Below, piece after piece: positions 56,941 to 64,000 of a stretch of 64,000 bases of DNA (positions within the stretch are counted from its first letter, which is position 1; every line of letters starts with the position of its first letter). The stretch is from assembly GCA_009823505.1 (NCBI GenBank), contig VZQC01006589.1, forward strand, positions 6,686,174 through 6,750,173, given 5' to 3'. The DNA is from Rhizomys pruinosus (Eukaryota > Chordata > Mammalia > Rodentia > Spalacidae). Both the position numbers and the translations under genes were made by a program. The notes beneath the pieces were generated by a model, which was not told the origin of the DNA, did no database searches, and saw only the letters and a list, made by a program, of their open reading frames with translations.

Positions 56941-58015
56941 TTTCATCTCTGCCCCAGTACTACATGTTGGTTCCTTTTTTGTATATTTTTTTCTTTTCAC
57001 AGGAAAACAGAAACAATACAAAATGACAATGACAAAACAAAGCTAAAAAGGGGGGGTCTATTTCTTTTCTGGTGAAATAAAGAATCAATCTGCAGGGCTT
57101 GGTATGTAATTCTTCTTTTTTCCCTTTTTCGTTCTTTTCTTTCTTTTTTTTTCCTGCTCTTTTGGGTCTATGAGAAAGATATATGTCTTGGCTAGTCCAG
57201 GAAGGCTTGAGTTCTCAGTTGAGAACAAGTCTGGTTAATTTGGCAGAGAGAGGGTGTTGGGGGGGCTCATCATTAAACTGCCTGGTCATTTTTATCTCCT
57301 ATTTAGTTATGTTCCCCTCTGAAAAGGGTCACTCGTGTCACCAGAAGGGAATTGGGATTCCAACCACTCTCACTTCTTCCATGCTGAAAATGGAGGTTAG
57401 GTGTGGCAACTGGGGTGTTCCCCACTCAGGGGTCAATCTAAAAGACCCCCAAAAGCATAACTATAAAGGGAAAAATCCTTGACTAATACCTGTGAAAGCT
57501 AAATGAATGCAGGTGTAGTTAGGTACATAATCTACCCAGGGGACCAGGAGAAGTAAGAACAGGGTGAACTCCAATGTCCAACTTTGAAGTCCATTAGAAT
57601 TTCTTGACCAGGGGTTTCAAAATGTCCATTTATTAGATTTCTCCTTCTGTTAATTTGGCCATAATATTAGTCTGGACTCAGGGTCTGCTTTCCAGAATAT
57701 GAGTTTCTAGTTAGATATTTAATAGTCAAGATATGAGTTTCCACTTAGATAGTTGCTAGAAAGAAAGGAAATTTTATTACTGAGCACTAGTTGACAACAA
57801 TAGTGGACTTCTCCTTTGGCTGCCTGTTAGGTGACCCTACTCTGTTAATCAAGGCCAAGATCTAAGGTTTTATGCCTGTTTAACAGTGTTTCATATAACT
57901 TTATGCCTAATATCTGGAGGGACAATTTTTCAGGCTTTAGAAGAGAGATATTGACTATCTTTCATTTATACTTTCTTTTGGGTACTAAAGTCCACACAAT
58001 TAGCCCAGGTTAAAC
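56941..58015. other. Unassigned sequence
   Basis: A T/C-rich low-complexity stretch at 57111-57155. No gene recognised; the 99-codon frame 57183-57482 has no known features. Confidence 0.5.
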
Positions 58016-58101
58016 AAAAGCTTCTGGGACAGGGCTTTGTGTGTCTCTTCTGCATCATAGCACAATACACCATTGTGCAAAATAAACCCCCTGAATAGTA
58101 A
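58016..58101 (+). repeat. Inverted repeat, left arm
   Basis: About 86 bp matching the reverse complement of 58519-58603 with about 12 mismatches. Contains AATAAA (58081-58086) about 50 nt before a poly(A) stretch, so this arm looks like the 3' end of a retroposed transcript. Confidence 0.85.
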
Positions 58102-58131
58102 AGGATTTGCAAACCAGAAGTCTACAAGAAT

Positions 58132-58148
58132 ACAAAAAAAAAAAAAAA

Positions 58149-58193
<45 letters not shown>
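58132..58193. repeat. Poly(A) plus (GAAA)n
   Basis: About 18 A followed by about 11 GAAA units. Typical of an expanded retroposon tail. Confidence 0.95.
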
Positions 58194-58194
<1 letters not shown>

Positions 58195-58281
58195 TGGTAA
58201 CCTCACCCCTTAGCAAACAGGGTCAAGGAAATGTTTCGAAGAATACAGTAGTCGGAATGAAGCACAAGAACCAACAGGCTG

Positions 58282-58484
58282 AGGCTGGAAAGGTGGCCTA
58301 GCAGTTAAGAGTGCTGACTGCTCTTACAGAGGAACCCAGCACCCACATGGCAACTGAGAACCACCTTTAACTCCAGTTCCAGGGGAATCCGACACCCTCT
58401 TCTGGCGCGGTATTGCATGACAAGGGTGCAGAAACCTACATGCAGACAGTACATTCATACACATAAAAATAAAAATTAAAAAAA
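58282..58484 (+). mobile_element. B2-type SINE with 16-bp TSD
   Basis: 'aggctggaaaggtggcctag' head, a small deletion over box B and an A-rich tail. TSD AAGAACCAACAGGCTG at 58266-58281 and 58485-58500, perfect. No 17-bp internal duplication. Confidence 0.93.
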
Positions 58485-58518
58485 AAGAACCAACAGGCTG
58501 TTACCAACAGGCTGGTAC

Positions 58519-58603
58519 TACCATTCAGGGGGTTTATTTTGGCCATTGGTATATCATGCTATGACCCAGAAAAGGCACACAAAGCCTTGTCCCAAAAGCT
58601 TTA
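58519..58603 (-). repeat. Inverted repeat, right arm
   Basis: Reverse complement of the left arm. Shares 'caaaataaaccccctgaat' and 'ggctttgtgtg' on the minus strand. No poly(A) follows it. Confidence 0.85.
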
Positions 58604-59717
58604 GGGTAAGTCTCCCTTGGAATCCCAGCCACCCTCAGGAGTTCTCATGTTCCTTTAATTTTTCTACGATCACTATGTTTAGAAAAAGAAGCATTAATTA
58701 AAGATATGGTAAATAGTAAATGAATATGTTGACAATTTTCATTTAAAGTATTCAGTTGTATTATTAATTTGTAATATATTCTTACAAAATTTAGATGCTA
58801 CTTCTATATGACAAAAATCTGAGCTCCTTTAATTACAAAAGTTAATAGGTATTTATTATGTGGATTGAAAAATAATACCAATGAATGTAAAAATATTTAA
58901 ACTTCATATCTAAGATCACACTGAGTCAGACTCTGTTAATATTTAATGACTTCCCTGCTAGTCTATAATTTGTAATTTTACATTATACAGGAAGGTGCTC
59001 AGTGCATATTTTATACCTTCTCATTTTCAGTTAATATTATAAGGTGAATATTTTCTCATCATTAAAATTTTGCCAAAAATGTTTATGCATGCATGTGTAA
59101 ATCAATAATAAAATGACTCAGGTACCTTAATGGAATAGTGCAATCATAGAACAGAAATGAGCATATTAACAGAAGCTTTCCTCCCATATGGATACTCACT
59201 TCAAGCCAAGGTGGTTTATTACCCAAATGAAGGTGCATTTAGTTAGTATGCTGAAGTTAGATATCCACAGGGGCTATTATCTTTATCACAGAGATTAATG
59301 AAGCAGGGTACTTACTACCCCACACAACTGAACAGCTAATGTATGTGTGATATAAATTACATCTATAAAGTTAGGTTACTCTACTATTCAGTGCAGGTAC
59401 TAAAAGATTGTGTGGATAAGATTTAGAAGTCTTATCCAAGTTATCTGTTCTTGGTATGTGGGCAATCTTTGTGAAGTCCTTATCTATTCCTAAAATAGAA
59501 TCATTTCAGGGAAAGACTACAGGCAGAGAGCAGACATGAGGGCAAGTTTTGCAGGGGAGAGTGTTTCTGGAACGGTTCCATGGAGAAAGACATACTGATG
59601 AAGAAGGACAGGCATAGCTTTGGCTTCATTGTACAGAGAGGGGATCATACCACACTGCCTCTCACTTGCCATTCCTAGGTTCAGCTTACCAGCACAGCAT
59701 GACTGTAGAACTATATT
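58604..59717. other. Unassigned AT-rich unique sequence
   Basis: No gene or repeat recognised. Confidence 0.5.
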
Positions 59718-60098
59718 CTAGTTTGCTTTCATTTGCTGTGACAAAAGACTCTTACCAAAACTACCTTGGAGAAGAAATGGTTTATTTGGTTCACAGTGCA
59801 GTCCATCATCAAGGGAAGCCAAGGCAGGTACACAGGGTAGGAATCTTGATCACAGTCCATGGATGAATGCTGCTTACTGGCTTGCTCCTCTGGCCTGTGT
59901 TTGACCTGTTTTCTTACACAATACAGGAACACCTGCCCAGGGGAGGCACAGTCCATAGTGGGCTAGGCCCTTCCATATCACTCAACAATAGAGAAAATGC
60001 CTCACAGACTTGGCCACGGGCCAGTCCAATGGAGAAAATTCCCCAGTTGAGGTTCCTTCAACCTAGGTATGTCAAGTTGAAAACTAAACTAGTACAAA
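59718..60098 (-). mobile_element. MaLR/ERVL-type LTR
   Basis: Plus strand: 'tagtttgctttcatttgctg' followed by 'tgacaaaaga', 'gaatgctgcttactggcttg', 'ccaggggaggcacagtccat' and 'tatgtcaagttgaaaactaa'. Same family and orientation as the LTRs at 18443 and 19942. A short similar start recurs at 60436-60480, perhaps the remnant of a second LTR. Confidence 0.68.
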
Positions 60099-61440
60099 CC
60101 AATACAGCATACATACCTGACATAGGAGATTCAAAACTGTCTGACTCCAAAGCTGGTTCTGGTGAGGTGGCAGTGTCAGTAGGACAACCAGAGAAATGAA
60201 AGGGAAGACACAGACACAGGCAACAGACAAAGCAGGAGGCTAAGAAAGAGAACATGTCTGCCAGAGACTCTGGTGGAGCTTGGACCAAGTGTTAATATCT
60301 GTTGAGCACAGTTGCATGCAGCACTGGTATTTCAGAGGTAGAATAGAGTATGTCAGAGAAACACAGACCAGGTAAGTCTTAGGCAGAATATGGTGGGCAC
60401 AGGAGATTACAGGTCAGGAGTGTTAGAGGAAGAATGCGATGGTTTTCTAATTTGCCTTCAATTGCTGTGTCAAAGCAGCACAGATGGGCACAGAGACACA
60501 AAGTCTAGGTGAGTTATATGCAAGATTTGATGGATGAACACAGGTTTACAAAGGCCAGATGAATCAGCTGTAGGATGTAATGAAGACACACACACACACA
60601 CACACACATGCGTGTGCACACACAGAGACACACAGACATATACATGCACACACACACATAGGAAGCTGTGCAGTGGTCAACTGTGTCAGAGAAAGATGTT
60701 GAGTCCTCGTTATAATATTTTGAGATCACAGCTCAGATGAGACTCCATAGATACATTAGGGTCCCATGGTTTGGGAGAGTAAATTAAGAAGATTCCTCCC
60801 ATCATACATTCCTGGTACTGACTACCTTTCATGGCCTCATCTGCTCTTTAAGTTACATTTGTATTTCTTGGCTGAAGGCTTCTTAGATAAATCATGTCAA
60901 CTAGTTTAGACATAAATTTTTAGGTGCTGTATGTATATGAAATCTCATCTTCTTTATTAGAGAGAAAATGCAATTTTTGTTAATATATTATAGCCAAGTC
61001 AACTATTCCCATATTTTGCATGGTGATTAGATGCAGTATGGGCCCCATAGTGGTTAGGATCTACTGAGAGTGGCAGGTTGCATAGGTGTTACAAAGGAGC
61101 ATGCACAGTACCTGGTTGATTGGCAAAGAGACATTTCATCAAGCCAGGAGTCCCATAAAATCTTCCACAAGGAAGCTACCACTCATCTGAGACTTCTAGA
61201 AGAACTGAAAATGCCCTCCTAAACAGGAAAGGAAGGGACCTACTGGCCGATTTGACGATTTGAGATCATGTCACGTCTCCTGCATCTTGACTTGGCAAAG
61301 TTCATATTGGAAACAGAAAAAAAAAAAAAAAGCACGGCCAAACTTTTGAGTATAAGAGTGAATGAAGTGAAGTCAAGAGAGACTGCAGAGCCAGCAGGCA
61401 GGCTGGGTCCTCCACGATTTACAAATCAGAGAAAGAATCT
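60099..61440. other. Unassigned sequence with a CA microsatellite
   Basis: No gene recognised. 60436-60480 resembles the beginning of the LTR at 59718. CA repeats at 60585-60660. A 14-nt A run at 61317-61332. Confidence 0.5.
60585..60660. repeat. Interrupted (CA)n microsatellite
   Basis: CA run with TGCGTGTG, GAGA and GACATATACATG interruptions. Confidence 0.92.
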
Positions 61441-61590
61441 GGAGTCTGGAGAGATGGATCAGCAGTTATGAGCACTGGCTGCTCCTGCAGAGGACCTGGG
61501 TTCGATCCCCAGTACCAACGTGGCAGATAACCATCCATAACTGTATTTCCAGGAGACACAACACCTTCTTCTGACTTCCTATCATGTTTG
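61441..61590 (+). mobile_element. B2/B3-type SINE, 3'-truncated
   Basis: 'tggagagatggatcagcagt', 'gaggacctgggttcgatccc' (box B intact) and 'cagtaccaacgtggcag', ending near 'cttcttctgacttcctatca'. No A-rich tail. Confidence 0.88.
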
Positions 61591-64000
61591 AATTAATGGG
61601 GTGAATTCTGATGAACACGGAGACCACAAGTTAAATGCCAAGTAATCAATGACTAGGGGAAAATAAACAAGTCATGATGCCACCAAGAAGCAAAGTTAAC
61701 AAGATCGGCACAAGTAAAATCATGAAATGGCATTTGGACCAGAGTGTAAGACAGGTGAAACAAATGTATCCTATGCTGTCACAATTTACAGCACACCAAG
61801 ACAGGTAAAAGAGTAATTAGATTAATACTGTGGTTATGAAGTCAGTTGTACTAGTAGAACCCAGGTGCCAATAATTGCCAAAAGTGAGATGGACAGACAG
61901 CTATATGCTTGTTTGAACTTTAATGTTTACTTGATGAAATCTAAATGTACTTGGGAAAGGATTGAATGGCATGGAATATGTAAATAACTGAGCCCAGAGT
62001 GACCAGAGAAAGTGACATTTAACTGTGTTTTCTATCCTTGCCAAAAGTAGCATGAGAACACCCTCACAATCAGCACTGCCCTATGATGCTCAGTAGTTGC
62101 ATTATTGAACAGTCACTTCCAGAGAAGAAATGGGACACTGAGGGCCTTCCAGAATTCAGAGCAGCCTTTGCAAAGTTTAGAATTGAATCTCCAACAGCTA
62201 ACAGTGATTGAGTGAGCGTTAGGAAATATTTACCTTTAGCATTCAAAACCAGCAGGTGAGATCCATTCTACTATGACACTTTCTACTGAGTAGAAAACCG
62301 AGGTACTGTGGGGTTAAGCAAATTTCCAGGAAGCATGCAACAGGTGATGAAAGGAGCTGAAATTAGAAATCATCTGCTACAGAGGGGCATGCTTCGAGAT
62401 CAAGCAAAGTGTCTCAGCTACATTACAGTGGACAGTGAAGAAAAAGTCCTGGGGATTCACGTACTGTTCTGTCTTCAGGTCACGCCCAAGAAAGCTGCAT
62501 TCATAGGTGGATCATGTTTGCAAGTGCCTTGAATTTCCATGTAAAACGGAATGACTCAGGCAGTATTTGATGCAGATGGAGAGCTAGATTCTTCCCCAGT
62601 ATCCAGACTCCCCTCAACAGCAAGAGTAACACCTGAGATAGTTTGGTTTTCTCAGAATAGCATCATTTATCTACATAGAGAAGCATCACTAATGTTTTTA
62701 TATGAATCTGGTGAGTTCAGAAGTCTCTGAAATGGTCCAGGGAAGCCAGGAGACGCATGCTGTCCACATTCTCCAAGATTAGCAAGAGTTGAACTCTCCT
62801 CTGACCACCAGAAACAGAGTAAACAATTGGTAAAATACTGAGAATATGTCTCCCATCTTACTACCCATTGTAGCACATGACACGAACCACTGAGAACAGC
62901 ACCAATACGTAGCTGTCAATGAAATGTCCTTTTTAACGGATTTTACCTACACTTAGCTGTAAATACACATGAAAACCTGATTGACACACAATTTGCATGA
63001 CAAATCATTTAAACCATGGTTCCTGTTTGTTCTGCCTCATCTCAGTACTAACCCAGTTTCCTGCATCTTCTAAGATGTGGTGTATGATTAAGATATATTG
63101 TTATACATATATGAAATTTTCGATACATAAATAAGTATTAAAGAAGTCAAACCTGTTCAAAACAGAACTTGCTTAGATGCCTGCTGCCTTCCCTGTCAAT
63201 GCCACATTCCTGCTGTATTTTTGGTAGTAACACCAGCACAGGTGATCTCTGCTGCTCTGAGAGCTGTTGAGCTCATCTTCATATCTTTGCTTTCTGTCCA
63301 TTCATTCATGGAGACTGGTAAAAGGCATTACAATAAAGCTAATTATAACCTAAGAATACTTTACTTATTGAGTAATTATACCTTTTTCAAATAAGCAAAG
63401 TGAACTTCTCTGGGTCACAGAGGTGAGAAAGAGTGAAACCAAGTTGACCAGAGTGTGGTGGGGTAATGCTCAGACACTCCTTTCTGTACTTTCCTTTCCC
63501 CCTGGCTCCCTCTTGCTGAGACTCTGTGCATGTGTATTAACTCACCTCTATCTTGTGGACATGATTTTGCTGATATCCTAATTCTCATTAGTGTTTTCCA
63601 GAAGAGATTATCACTCTAATTCATAGGGTTTTGAGTAAAAATTCATTTTCTTTCCCATCCTTCTCTAGAAAGCCATGAAAATAAAGGTATGCAGAATCCT
63701 CTCCAAATGTCAATGAAATTTAACAATCCTGGGAAAATGAAAGCTAGTGTTAGAATGACCTTCCCTTCAAGATAGAGGAGTCTGACCTCCCAAGTCACTG
63801 TCCAAGAAGTCCTATTGACATAAAACACCTGAAACTTTTATAAATCGTTTTGAGCCAATAACCAGAGCTTCACCACCAGGACAGGGAAAAGAGGGAGGAG
63901 GTCAACTATCTCCATGTCATCTCTACCTCTCAATGATAACCTATCCAGGTCCTGGATGTATCTTTACGAGTTTGTTTTAAACAGCATTTGTTTGAATCCC
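61591..64000. other. Unassigned unique sequence
   Basis: About 2.4 kb with no gene or classifiable repeat. Frames at 62308-62532 (plus) and 62667-62876 (minus) show no features. Confidence 0.55.

Noticed and set aside
55501..57075. Plus-strand ORFs of 301, 326, 223 and 162 codons
   Set aside because: All are readthrough of the 29/30-bp minisatellite; the same DNA is open in three frames and the peptides are frame-shifted versions of each other.

Overview
The window is nuclear DNA of a muroid rodent. B1 (7SL-derived) SINEs, B2/B3-type tRNA-derived SINEs, B4-type SINEs, rodent LINE-1 and MaLR/ERVL LTRs occur throughout, embedded in AT-rich unique sequence. The B2-type consensus is not the usual mouse or rat one: it has an extended GC-rich body and, in some copies, a 17-bp internal duplication. 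A non-Mus, non-Rattus muroid is therefore likely, but I cannot name the species.

I found no convincing protein-coding exon. Nearly all longer open frames are decayed L1 ORF1/ORF2, minisatellite readthrough or antisense SINE. The one cellular RNA homologue is a full-length U1 snRNA retropseudogene on the minus strand at 35659-35823, with a poly(A) tail and 12-bp target-site duplication (TSD). The interval reads as a gene desert or a large intron.

Layout. 1-9.3 kb: old L1 3'UTR fragments, an ERV class II LTR and unique DNA. 9.3-21 kb: a solo ERVL-type LTR with TSD, several B1s, a MIR and a two-LTR MaLR/ERVL-like element (18443-20235). 20.6-21.9 kb: an ancient L1 carrying an LTR and a B2. 24.5-28 kb: an L1 with a 5' inversion, interrupted by a B2 and by a 1.5-kb composite retroposon with a 17-bp TSD. 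28-31.5 kb: B1/B4 SINEs and an LTR. 32.4-34.6 kb: an L1 abutting an older L1 end. 34.6-35.3 kb: a 26-bp minisatellite grown inside a SINE. 35.6 kb: the U1 pseudogene. 36.7-41.3 kb: SINEs and an L1 3'UTR. 42.6-48 kb: a long minus-strand L1 (3'UTR, ORF2, ORF1 C-terminus) with two B2s, an inverted L1 block and a 65-bp tandem array. 51.7-54.3 kb: microsatellite, B4/B2 nest and MLT1-type LTR. 55.7-56.9 kb: a 29/30-bp minisatellite open in all three forward frames. 58.0-58.6 kb: an inverted repeat. 59.7-60.1 kb: an LTR. 61.4 kb: a B2. The rest is unassigned unique sequence.

No undescribed gene system was found. The best leads are structural: the two minisatellites, the composite retroposon, the rearranged L1, the SINE subfamily split and the U1 copy. 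Family names come from recognised motifs, not from a database search; edges of old repeats are approximate.
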